Shown here: positions 1 through 5,451 of the stretch, in pieces
Layout: each line of letters starts with the position of its first letter
Numbering within the stretch: the first letter of the stretch is position 1
Notes under the pieces: model-generated
What the model was told of the DNA's origin: nothing
Seen by the model: only the letters and a program-made list of their open reading frames with translations
Databases searched by the model: none
Program-made: the position numbers and the translations under genes
From: JBBSHE01 sp038253325
GTDB lineage: Bacteria > Actinomycetota > Actinomycetes > Propionibacteriales > Nocardioidaceae
Assembly (NCBI GenBank): GCA_038253325.1
Contig: JBBSHE010000080.1
Span: forward strand, 1-6,188
Length of the DNA: 6,188 nt
Direction: 5' to 3'

Positions 1-86
1 TCACAGTCCTTCGTCGCGGCGTGCGGGACGCCGGCCGTTACGTACGGAGACCGGATCGAGTTCGTCACCGGCTGCTGTCTTGACAT

Positions 87-383
87 GTGGATCCCTGCAC
101 CGTCGTACCCATCGGCTGGATCGCGGTAGGCGGCCAACCAGGCCGGCTGTTCTCGCCCGATCGTCACGACGAGCTGTGGGCCGCGCAGGAGCCATTGGAC
201 TTCCCGGGCACGGTGTACGGCGTGCTGTCGAGGCACCTCCATGCGCGAGATCATGCGCAAGCAGTGCGCGACCTCCGGACGAACCCACGAGGAGTAGGTA
301 GCGCAGGATCGGTAGCCGTGGCCAGAACTCTGGTGGCCGCGGCTGGCCCCTACCTGACAGCCGACCAGCGATCATGTGCATGA
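87..383 (+). CDS. Doubtful hypothetical ORF, possibly a gene remnant
   Basis: This is a 98-residue GTG-started ORF that I do not recognise. No Shine-Dalgarno sequence precedes the GTG. For about the first 68 codons (to about base 290) roughly 80% of third positions are G or C, as in the real genes here; after that the figure falls to about half, so the 3' third does not look coding. Before base 87 the coding-like composition is instead in frame 1 (bases 1-87, about 83% GC3), and that frame closes at a TAG at 127-129. The stop at 381-383 overlaps the ATG at 380 of the acetyltransferase in an ATGA arrangement, which would fit translational coupling if the ORF were real. I see no signal peptide, membrane segment or known motif. 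A frameshifted remnant, or a spurious ORF, is as likely as a functional gene. Confidence 0.25.
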   Translation: MDPCTVVPIGWIAVGGQPGRLFSPDRHDELWAAQEPLDFPGTVYGVLSRHLHARDHAQAVRDLRTNPRGVGSAGSVAVARTLVAAAGPYLTADQRSCA

Positions 384-943
384 TGCCCATATCCGTCCGT
401 CGGCCGGTGCTGGCCGACGTGCCGGCGCTTGCTGCGATCAACATCGCGACCTGGCGCGTTGCGTACGACGGCATCGTCCCCCCGGCGTACCTCGATCGGA
501 TGAAGCCCGCGGCGTACGAACAGCAGTGGCGGGCCAGGATTCGGGACGAGCAGTCAGCGGACGATGCCTTCTTGGCAGAGCGCGGCGGCGCCGTGGTCGG
601 GTACGTGGTCGCCGGCCGATACCGGATGCAGCAGGACGCCCCCAGGGAGGACACGAGCGGCTGGGGAGAGCTGTACGCGTTGTACGTTCATCCCGCCTCG
701 CAGCGCTCGGGTGTGGGAAGTCGGCTGCACCAAGAGGCAATGGCGTACCTGTCGAGCCACCCGTACGTCCAGGCCGCACTGTGGGTGCTCGAAGCGAACC
801 TGGCCGGCATCGCCTGGTACGAGGCGCACGGCTGGCGCACCGACGGTGCGACGACCGAATGGGCGGCCGCCGGCGTGATGCTGCCGGAGATCCGGATGGT
901 CCGCCGACTGCCGGCAGCATTGGACGGCGGTGGGGACCGATGA
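380..943 (+). CDS. GNAT-family N-acetyltransferase
   Basis: The product is a probable cytoplasmic acetyl-CoA-dependent N-acetyltransferase of 187 residues, one full GNAT domain. The N-terminus has the RRP..AD...L..I....W..AY.G segment common in this family. Beta-4 and motif A follow at about residues 97-116, with ELYALYVHP and then the acetyl-CoA pyrophosphate loop Q108-x-x-G111-x-G113. The C-terminal part has LWVLEANLAGIAWYEAHGW, the usual motif-B/beta-5 pattern of a side chain stacking near the thiol site. The substrate cannot be read from sequence. In-frame ATGs occur at 374, 380 and 383 with no Shine-Dalgarno before any. I chose 380 because it overlaps the preceding stop as ATGA, but a start a few codons away is equally possible. 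It lies upstream of tRNA-Pro on the same strand and has no evident link to the Clp genes. Confidence 0.85.
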   Translation: MMPISVRRPVLADVPALAAINIATWRVAYDGIVPPAYLDRMKPAAYEQQWRARIRDEQSADDAFLAERGGAVVGYVVAGRYRMQQDAPREDTSGWGELYALYVHPASQRSGVGSRLHQEAMAYLSSHPYVQAALWVLEANLAGIAWYEAHGWRTDGATTEWAAAGVMLPEIRMVRRLPAALDGGGDR

Positions 944-973
944 GCGGCTCGAGGGCGGCACCCCCGAGCGCGG

Positions 974-979
974 TAGGGT
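974..979 (+). promoter_or_regulatory. Possible -10 element for tRNA-Pro
   Basis: TAGGGT fits the actinobacterial TANNNT -10 pattern. It would start transcription near 986, about 20 nt before the mature tRNA 5' end. No convincing -35 is visible 16-19 bp upstream, so this is a weak call. Confidence 0.35.
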
Positions 980-1005
980 TTGCGTCGGCGTGAGACGCGG
1001 GTCAG

Positions 1006-1082
1006 CGGGGTATGGCGCAGTTTGGTAGCGCGTCCGCTTTGGGAGCGGAAGGTCCTCGGTTCAAATCCGGGTACCCCGACCA
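1006..1082 (+). tRNA. tRNA-Pro(TGG)
   Basis: The full cloverleaf can be drawn. The acceptor stem is CGGGGTA (1006-1012) with TACCCCG (1072-1078), followed by discriminator A1079 and an encoded CCA (1080-1082). The D stem is GCGC (1015-1018) with GCGC (1028-1031) around a GG-containing loop. The anticodon stem is TCCGC (1033-1037) with GCGGA (1045-1049), and the loop TTTGGGA puts anticodon TGG at 1040-1042 with G at position 37, as expected for proline tRNAs. The T arm pairs 1055-1059 with 1067-1071 (one G-U) around TTCAAAT. It should read CCA and other CCN proline codons. A tRNA-Pro beside tig is, from memory, a conserved arrangement in actinobacteria. tRNA-Pro genes serve as integration sites for some actinomycete elements such as pSAM2, but no element is attached here. 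Confidence 0.97.
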
Positions 1083-1093
1083 GCCGCTGGTGG

Positions 1094-1609
1094 TCAGCCG
1101 GCTGCCAGATAACGCTCCAGCCAGACGGCGCCGCGGGTGGCGAACGGCTCCAGGTTTGCCTCGACCGCGGCGTACACGTCGGCGCAGCTTCGCTCGGCGA
1201 GCTCGACGAGCTCTGCCGGATAGGCGTAGAGCTGCTGGTGGGCGGCGAACTCGTCTTCGTCCAGCACCCGCACGATGCCATCCCAACCGCGGACCACGTC
1301 GAGGTCGAGATCGACGAGCGTCACCAGTTCGCCCTCCCACACCGGCGGAGTCGTGATGTCGACGTAGATGGCGACGCGCGCATCGGCGTCACGCTCATGG
1401 AAGAACGCCATGGAGGGCAGGCTGCGCGATACGGCGGCCGCGCTCGCATAGCTGAACGTCACCCGGGAGCCCGGACGACTCATCTGGCTCCCCGCGCCCG
1501 AGGCGAGCCAGACACCGTACTCGTCCTCACCGATCCGGTCCATGTCCATCTCCCAGTGGGGCCGGTCGCCCCACTTTCGGAACGCCACATGGACCCGCAC
1601 GAACGGCAT
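1094..1609 (-). CDS. DUF402 domain protein, FomD-like
   Basis: The product is a 171-residue soluble protein that I assign to the DUF402 family, whose studied members (FomD, and nucleoside tri/diphosphatases of Gram-positive bacteria) are metal-dependent hydrolases of nucleotide-linked phosphates. The assignment rests on the early K-W-x-x-x-P-H-W segment (residues 12-19) and on the core at about 82-121. That core reads YVDITTPP.W, then LVDLDLDVVR, then DG.VRVLDEDEF; the acidic residues D84, D100, D102, D104, D117 and D119 are candidate metal ligands. A helical C-terminus follows. The substrate here is unknown. The open frame continues far upstream, antisense to tig, but the family's usual N-terminal strand (MPFVRVHV) fixes the start at 1609. 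No Shine-Dalgarno is present, and a TACTGT -10 six bases upstream implies a leaderless mRNA. The gene converges on tRNA-Pro with only 11 bases between them and diverges from tig. Confidence 0.85.
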   Translation of the reverse strand: MPFVRVHVAFRKWGDRPHWEMDMDRIGEDEYGVWLASGAGSQMSRPGSRVTFSYASAAAVSRSLPSMAFFHERDADARVAIYVDITTPPVWEGELVTLVDLDLDVVRGWDGIVRVLDEDEFAAHQQLYAYPAELVELAERSCADVYAAVEANLEPFATRGAVWLERYLAAG

Positions 1610-1615
1610 GCGCCG

Positions 1616-1646
1616 ACAGTAGCGGTGGCACTGGTCGGCATCCCAA
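1616..1646 (-). promoter_or_regulatory. Possible leaderless promoter of the DUF402 gene
   Basis: On the minus strand TACTGT (1621-1616) matches TANNNT and leaves exactly six bases before the ATG at 1609, so transcription would begin at the start codon. A TTGGGA at 1646-1641 could be the -35, although the 19-bp spacer is long. The lack of a Shine-Dalgarno is consistent with leaderless expression. Confidence 0.4.
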
Positions 1647-1649
1647 GAA

Positions 1650-1731
1650 GTCCGCTGCCCCGCGGACCTGGTGAATTTCCCGCAGCCGAGCGTCCGCGGA
1701 TATGGTGGACCCCGCCGCGCTGACTGTCCGC
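1650..1731. promoter_or_regulatory. Iterated GTCCGC elements between DUF402 and tig
   Basis: GTCCGC occurs at 1650-1655, 1692-1697 and 1726-1731, and its complement GCGGAC at 1662-1667. The first pair forms a 6-bp inverted repeat with a 6-base gap. The middle copy is part of the palindrome TCCGCGGA (1693-1700), which directly abuts the predicted tig -10. The cluster lies across the divergent promoter region and could be an operator, but I know of no regulator with this site and GC-rich composition may explain part of it. Confidence 0.3.
1677..1706 (+). promoter_or_regulatory. Possible tig promoter
   Basis: TATGGT at 1701-1706 is a good actinobacterial -10. TTCCCG at 1677-1682 is a weak -35 at an 18-bp spacing. 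Transcription would start near 1713, giving a leader of about 47 nt that contains the tig ribosome binding site. Confidence 0.45.
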
Positions 1732-1747
1732 AAGCAGACCCCGACTC

Positions 1748-1755
1748 GAGGAGAG
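1748..1755 (+). promoter_or_regulatory. Ribosome binding site of tig
   Basis: GAGGAGAG contains AGGAG (1749-1753) six bases before the GTG at 1760. It is the strongest Shine-Dalgarno in the window and fixes the GTG as the start. Confidence 0.8.
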
Positions 1756-1759
1756 ACCT

Positions 1760-3253
1760 GTGAAGAGCGCCGTCGAGACCTTGAACCCGACTCGGGTCAA
1801 GCTGACCGTCGAGGTGCCCTTCGACGAGCTCAAACCGAGCCTCGACGCGGCGTACAAGAAGATCGGCCAGCAGATCAGCATCCCGGGCTTCCGCAAGGGC
1901 AAGGTGCCGGCTCCGATCATCGACCAGCGGGTCGGGCGTGGTGCCGTCGTGGACGAGGCGGTGAACTCGGCGCTCCCGCAGTGGTATTTCCAGGCACTCA
2001 GCGAGAACGAGATCACACCGCTCGGACAGCCGGATATCGATGTATCGGACTACCAGGACGGCTCCGACTTCTCGTTCACCGCCGAGCTCGACGTCAAGCC
2101 ACACATCGACCTGCCTGCGTACGACGGGCTCGAGGCGACCGTCGCCGACCTGGTCGTCACCGACCAACAGGTCGACGACGAGCTCGAGCAGCTGCGGAAG
2201 CGGTTCTCGACCCTCACCACAGTGGAACGCGCCGTCGGAGACGGCGACTTCGTCACGATCAACCTGGCCGCGTCGGCAAACGGCAGGGCGATCGACGAGG
2301 CTCAGGCCACCGATCTCAGCTACCAGGTCGGTGCGGGCACGATGCTCGACGGCCTCGACGAGGCACTCGTCGGGATGAGCGCGGACGAGTCGCGTACCTT
2401 CACGTCCCGGCTTGTCGGTGGCGGCCTTGCCGGTCAGGACGTCGATGTCGACGTCACCGTGACCGCGGTCAAGGAGCAGGAGCTGCCCGATCTCGACGAC
2501 GAGTTCGCCCAAAGCGCTTCGGAGTTCGACACGCTGGAGGACCTGAAGGACGGCCTTCGTACCCGGTTGACCCAGATGGCGCGGCTCGAGCAGGCGAACC
2601 AGGCCCGCGACGCGATCCTGACGAAGCTGGTCGAGGCGGCCGAAATCCCCTTACCGGACGCAGCGATCGAGAGCGACGTCGAGTCGCGCCGCCAGTCGTT
2701 GGCCCAGCAGCTCGAGTACTCGCAGATGACGATGGCGCAATACCTCGAAGCGCAGGACCAGTCGGAGGAGGAGTTTGCCGCCGAGCTGCGCGAGAACGTC
2801 CGAGAGTCGATGATCGTGCAGTTCCTGCTCGACGACATCGCCACCGCGGAGTCGGTCAGCGTCGACCAGGCGGAGCTGACCCAGGCAATGGTTCGGCGTG
2901 CGCAGCAGTCGGGCGTCAGCCCCGACGAGTACCTCAAGCACGCGATGGAGCACGGGCACATCTCGGAGATCGTGACCGAGGTACGCCGGGGCAAGGCGCT
3001 CTCGCACGTCATGGAGAACGCGCACGTGACCGACGAGTCCGGCAACCGGGTCGAGCTCAAGGCGCTGCAGCCCGACGGCACGTACGTCGCGGAGACAGAC
3101 GAGGAGGAGACCGGTCAGCCTGACCCCGCCGAACGCTCCCTCGGCGGAGGATCCGACGAGGACGCCGCCCCCGCGGCGCCGGGTGACGCATCATCGATCG
3201 TGACGGTCGGCGACTACGTGACGCCCGCGCCGCCCCCGACGGACGAACGCTGA
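1760..3253 (+). CDS. tig: Trigger factor, ribosome-associated chaperone
   Basis: Trigger factor docks at the ribosomal tunnel exit and shields nascent chains. The product has 497 residues against about 432 in E. coli. The N-terminal ribosome-binding domain carries the signature GFRKGKVP at exactly 43-50, as in E. coli. The FKBP-type prolyl isomerase domain spans about 160-242, ending VKEQELPDLDDEF. The helical substrate-cradle domain follows to about 433. The isomerase domain keeps the fold pattern, but the pocket aromatics of the E. coli protein appear as I178, L186 and L199, so catalysis is probably weak; from memory other actinobacterial trigger factors look similar. Residues 434-497 form a low-complexity acidic, Pro/Ala-rich tail (ETDEEE, APAAPGD, TPAPPPTDER) that is probably disordered. 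The GTG start has a strong Shine-Dalgarno and its own promoter. Unlike the mycobacterial layout as I recall it, a convergent Nudix gene lies between tig and clpP1. Confidence 0.98.
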   Translation: MKSAVETLNPTRVKLTVEVPFDELKPSLDAAYKKIGQQISIPGFRKGKVPAPIIDQRVGRGAVVDEAVNSALPQWYFQALSENEITPLGQPDIDVSDYQDGSDFSFTAELDVKPHIDLPAYDGLEATVADLVVTDQQVDDELEQLRKRFSTLTTVERAVGDGDFVTINLAASANGRAIDEAQATDLSYQVGAGTMLDGLDEALVGMSADESRTFTSRLVGGGLAGQDVDVDVTVTAVKEQELPDLDDEFAQSASEFDTLEDLKDGLRTRLTQMARLEQANQARDAILTKLVEAAEIPLPDAAIESDVESRRQSLAQQLEYSQMTMAQYLEAQDQSEEEFAAELRENVRESMIVQFLLDDIATAESVSVDQAELTQAMVRRAQQSGVSPDEYLKHAMEHGHISEIVTEVRRGKALSHVMENAHVTDESGNRVELKALQPDGTYVAETDEEETGQPDPAERSLGGGSDEDAAPAAPGDASSIVTVGDYVTPAPPPTDER

Positions 3254-3295
3254 GCCCCTTCGACTCGCCGAGCTCTCCGACTCGGGACGGCTGCC

Positions 3296-3322
3296 GGTTC
3301 GTGAGGTCGTAGCTCGCGAACT
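3296..3322. terminator. Stem-loop between convergent tig and Nudix genes
   Basis: GGTTCGTGAG (3296-3305) pairs with CTCGCGAACT (3313-3322) over 10 bp, including two G-U pairs on the plus strand, around a 7-base loop. It starts 43 bases after the tig stop. There is no T tract on either side, so it would be a non-canonical, U-less terminator if it acts as one. Confidence 0.35.
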
Positions 3323-3338
3323 CCCAGCCACAGTGACG

Positions 3339-3354
3339 ACGTGAATCATCACGT
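3339..3354. terminator. Perfect inverted repeat at the Nudix stop codon
   Basis: ACGTGA (3339-3344) and TCACGT (3349-3354) form a perfect 6-bp stem with a 4-base loop, and the Nudix stop codon (3351-3349) lies inside one arm. With the neighbouring 3296-3322 hairpin it could end the two convergent transcripts. No T tract follows on either strand. Confidence 0.25.
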
Positions 3355-3987
3355 GGGGAACGTTGATGCGGTGCCTTCGGCGGCCTCGATCCTGACGGGC
3401 GTTGCCGGTGGACCGTGTACGAGCAACATGTCGAGCAGGTCGATCAGGTTGCGCGGGCTGAACACCGTATAGCCGGGTTCATCAGGTTGGCTGCCGGCGA
3501 ACCTCGCGTACGTCGCACTCAGCTCGTCCCACGACCACCAACGGATGTCATCGACATGCTCGACCTTGAGCTCGTCGTTGGTAAGTAGTCCGCGCGGCTC
3601 GAAGTGGTCGGTCCGAACCAGGTAGTAGACGTCGTGCTGCCCACGGAAGGGTCCGGCCGGCCAAATGCCGTTCTTGTCCCAGATCGGCTCACCGACCTCG
3701 GTGAGCTCGAGCCCGACCTCCTCGCGCAGCTCGCGCTGCAGTGCGTCGACGTCGCTCTCACCGGGATCCTTTCCACCGCCGGGACACGCCCAGAACCCGT
3801 GCGGGATCTCGGGTGCCTCGAAGTCGAAGTGGACGAGAAGCACTCGACGATCCGGGTCGACGACGAGCGCGCGTACGGCTTCGCGCCACGGCAGCGCCGA
3901 CCGGTCCATCACCGCGTCGACTGACGACTCGATCTGCGGCGTCGGCTCGGTTGGTGTCGGCTCGGTTGGTGCCCGCTCCGTGTCCAT
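3349..3987 (-). CDS. Nudix hydrolase
   Basis: The product is a 212-residue cytoplasmic hydrolase of nucleoside diphosphate-linked compounds. The Nudix box GX5EX7REUXEEXGU is complete at residues 71-93: G71, E77, R85-E86, L87, E89-E90, G92 and L93. The catalytic glutamates that bind Mg2+ are therefore present. Before it, REAVRALVVDPDRRVLLVHF forms the first strands, and FWACPGGGKDPGE leads into the box. The substrate cannot be told. Residues 7-16 are two copies of PTEPT encoded by a perfect tandem repeat, so the first 26 residues may be a linker or not translated. The ATG at 3909 (residue 27) is an alternative start. Neither start has a Shine-Dalgarno. A TAGCAT -10-like hexamer (3996-3991) sits only three bases before the long start, which favours the shorter form if it is used. 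The gene faces tig and shares its upstream region with clpP1. Confidence 0.92.
   Translation of the reverse strand: MDTERAPTEPTPTEPTPQIESSVDAVMDRSALPWREAVRALVVDPDRRVLLVHFDFEAPEIPHGFWACPGGGKDPGESDVDALQRELREEVGLELTEVGEPIWDKNGIWPAGPFRGQHDVYYLVRTDHFEPRGLLTNDELKVEHVDDIRWWSWDELSATYARFAGSQPDEPGYTVFSPRNLIDLLDMLLVHGPPATPVRIEAAEGTASTFPT
3941..3970 (-). repeat. Two perfect 15-bp tandem repeats in the Nudix 5' end
   Basis: GTCGGCTCGGTTGGT is repeated without change at 3941-3955 and 3956-3970. It encodes PTEPT twice. Because the unit is 15 bp, copy-number change would keep the frame, so length variation between strains is expected. Confidence 0.9.
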
Positions 3988-4039
3988 CCGCCGATGCTAG
4001 TGGTGTCGACGTAGCGCGACGCGTATGACGCCGTCTACG

Positions 4040-4080
4040 GGTCATGAGCAGGATGCGCTCTGGGCGAACACCTCATGATC
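4040..4080. repeat. Inverted repeat centred on the clpP1 ClgR-like box
   Basis: GGTCATGAG (4040-4048) and CTCATGATC (4072-4080) are inverted copies matching at 8 of 9 positions, with TCATGAG/CTCATGA perfect. Their centre (4060) nearly coincides with that of the ClgR-like core (4061). The inner TCATGA is itself palindromic, so its two copies also form direct repeats 31 bp apart, about three helical turns. This may be a second operator or an extended one. Confidence 0.4.
4053..4070 (-). promoter_or_regulatory. Candidate ClgR operator upstream of clpP1
   Basis: On the minus strand this reads TGTTCGCCCAGAGCGCAT. It matches the Streptomyces ClgR motif GTTCGC-N5-GCG exactly and the Corynebacterium consensus WNNWCGCYNANRGCGWWS except for two outer bases. 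ClgR is the actinobacterial XRE-family activator of clp genes. The centre (4061) is about 60 bp before the predicted start of transcription at 4121, a normal activator position. Binding is inferred from the motif and its place only. Confidence 0.65.
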
Positions 4081-4107
4081 GGGCGTGGGTTTGTCGAAAG
4101 CGGCCGA

Positions 4108-4113
4108 TAGGGT
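4108..4113 (+). promoter_or_regulatory. clpP1P2 -10 element, leaderless
   Basis: TAGGGT matches TANNNT and leaves seven bases before the GTG at 4121, so transcription would start at or next to the start codon. The -35 region (about 4085-4090, GTGGGT) is poor, which fits a promoter that needs an activator bound at the upstream ClgR-like site. Confidence 0.5.
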
Positions 4114-4120
4114 CGATGCC

Positions 4121-4729
4121 GTGAACGACATCTCGATGAACGGGTCGACCGTCGGCCTTGACGACCACATCTACGAACGCCTTCTCAAGGAGCGGATCAT
4201 CTTTCTGGGCGCCGAGGTGAAGGACCAGAACTCCAACGCGATCTGTGCGCAGATGCTGCTGCTCAACGCCGAGGACACGGACGCCGACATCTACCTCTAC
4301 ATCAACAGCCCGGGCGGGTCGGTCGACTCCGGGATGGCGATCTACGACACGATGCAGTACATCTCCAACGACGTGGCGACGGTCGCGATGGGCCTTGCGG
4401 CGTCCATGGGGCAGTTCCTCGTCACCGCGGGTGCGTCCGGGAAGCGTTTCGCTCTGCCCCACGCGCGGATCATGATGCACCAGCCGTCCGGGGGGATCGG
4501 TGGGACTGCGTCCGACATCAAGATCCAGGCCGAGCAGAGCCTGTTGCTGAAGAAGGTCATGTACGAGCTCCAGGCCCGCCACACCGGTCAGACGGTTGAG
4601 CAGATCGAGATCGACTCGGACCGCGACCGGTGGTTCACCGCCGAGCAGGCCAAGGAGTACGGCTTCATCGACACGGTGGTGGCAAGCGCGGGCGAGGTCA
4701 CCGCCGCAACCACCAACAGCGACAAGTGA
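4121..4729 (+). CDS. clpP1: ClpP1, ATP-dependent Clp protease proteolytic subunit
   Basis: The product is the serine peptidase subunit that, with ClpP2, makes the mixed two-ring peptidase of actinobacteria, degrading chains fed by ClpX or ClpC. It has 202 residues from the GTG at 4121. The triad is complete: Ser95 in MGLAASMGQ, His120 in MMHQPSGG and Asp169 in DSDRDRW, with the oxyanion and substrate-strand segment INSPGGSV at 61-68. The SDRDRWFTAEQAKEYGF end closely resembles mycobacterial ClpP1 as I recall it. A short N-terminal propeptide before about residue 8 is likely to be removed. The start could also be the GTG at 4085 or the ATG at 4136. None has a Shine-Dalgarno, and I chose 4121 because a TAGGGT -10 sits seven bases before it, the usual leaderless layout. 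clpP2 begins eight bases after the stop, so the two are co-transcribed. Confidence 0.96.
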   Translation: MNDISMNGSTVGLDDHIYERLLKERIIFLGAEVKDQNSNAICAQMLLLNAEDTDADIYLYINSPGGSVDSGMAIYDTMQYISNDVATVAMGLAASMGQFLVTAGASGKRFALPHARIMMHQPSGGIGGTASDIKIQAEQSLLLKKVMYELQARHTGQTVEQIEIDSDRDRWFTAEQAKEYGFIDTVVASAGEVTAATTNSDK

Positions 4730-4732
4730 GGA
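4728..4732 (+). promoter_or_regulatory. Ribosome binding site of clpP2
   Basis: GAGGA overlaps the clpP1 stop codon and lies five bases before the ATG at 4738. The in-frame GTG at 4735 would be only two bases away, so the site favours the ATG. The arrangement suggests translational coupling of the two subunits. Confidence 0.7.
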
Positions 4733-4737
4733 CCGTG

Positions 4738-5418
4738 ATGGAATCCTTCGACCTTTCCGGACCGGGCGGGATGAACGTTCCGCTTCACCAGCTCACTGCG
4801 CCGCAGGCCAACTACTACATTCCGCAGTGGGAGGAGCGCACGTCGTACGGATTCCGCCGGATCGATCCGTACGGCAAGCTGTTCGAGGACCGGATCATCT
4901 TCATCGGAACCCCGATCTCCGACGACGTCGCCAACGCGGTGATGGCCCAGCTGCTGTGCCTTCAGCAGATGGACCCGGACCGCGACATCAGCATCTACAT
5001 CAACTCACCGGGTGGCTCCTTCACGGCGTTGACAGCGATCTACGACACGATGCGCTACCTCAAGCCCGACATGCAGACGGTGTGCCTGGGACAGGCCGCA
5101 TCGGCTGCGGCGGTGCTGCTGGCGGGGGGCACGAAGGGCAAGCGGCTCGCACTTCCGAACAGTCGAATCCTGATCCACCAGCCGTCTACCGAGGGCGGAT
5201 CGTTCGGGCAGGCATCCGACCTGGAGATCCAGGCCAACGAGATCCTCCGGATCCGCACGTTGCTCGAACAGATGCTGGCCGACAACACGGGAAAATCCCT
5301 CGCCGAGGTCGCCCGAGACATCGAGCGCGACAAGATCTTGACGGCCGAGCAAGCGGTCGAGTACGGCCTGATCGACGGTGTGCTGGAGTCCTTGAAGGCA
5401 GCGAAGCTGAGCGCGTGA
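4738..5418 (+). CDS. clpP2: ClpP2, ATP-dependent Clp protease proteolytic subunit
   Basis: This is the second Clp peptidase subunit, expected to form one ring opposite ClpP1; in mycobacteria ClpP2 provides the face that binds the ATPase. It has 226 residues with the triad Ser122 (GQAASAAAV), His147 (LIHQPS) and Asp198 (IERDKILT), and INSPGGSF at 88-95. GQAASAAAVLLAGGT and the extra residues between His and Asp (spacing 51, against 49 in ClpP1) mark it as the ClpP2 type. The N-terminal part up to about residue 40 is longer than mycobacterial ClpP2 as I recall it and is probably a processed propeptide; residue 12 (ATG at 4771) is a less likely start because it lacks a good Shine-Dalgarno. It follows clpP1 by eight bases and shares its promoter. 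The pair is 175 bases upstream of clpX. Confidence 0.97.
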   Translation: MESFDLSGPGGMNVPLHQLTAPQANYYIPQWEERTSYGFRRIDPYGKLFEDRIIFIGTPISDDVANAVMAQLLCLQQMDPDRDISIYINSPGGSFTALTAIYDTMRYLKPDMQTVCLGQAASAAAVLLAGGTKGKRLALPNSRILIHQPSTEGGSFGQASDLEIQANEILRIRTLLEQMLADNTGKSLAEVARDIERDKILTAEQAVEYGLIDGVLESLKAAKLSA

Positions 5419-5451
5419 CCCGCCGTGACGACCGAGGCGGCCGCCCGTATC

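Noticed and set aside
1..654. Long minus-strand ORF (217 codons) across the left edge and into the acetyltransferase
   Set aside because: It is arginine- and cysteine-rich with no domain, and it is antisense to the well-supported GNAT gene.
374..943. High frequency of GTAC in the acetyltransferase gene as a possible repeated site
   Set aside because: Nearly all cases are a tyrosine TAC codon after a codon ending in G, so codon use explains them.
1006..1082. tRNA-Pro as the attachment site of an integrated element
   Set aside because: No integrase, no repeated 3' tRNA segment and no foreign composition is visible next to it; the tRNA is intact.
980..1723. Plus-strand ORF running through tRNA-Pro and antisense to the DUF402 gene
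   Set aside because: It includes the whole tRNA and its peptide has low-complexity shadow composition.
1610..2512. Minus-strand open frame continuing from the DUF402 gene for about 300 further codons antisense to tig
   Set aside because: It is the mirror of tig codon bias, shows no recognised domain, and the DUF402 family N-terminus begins at 1609.
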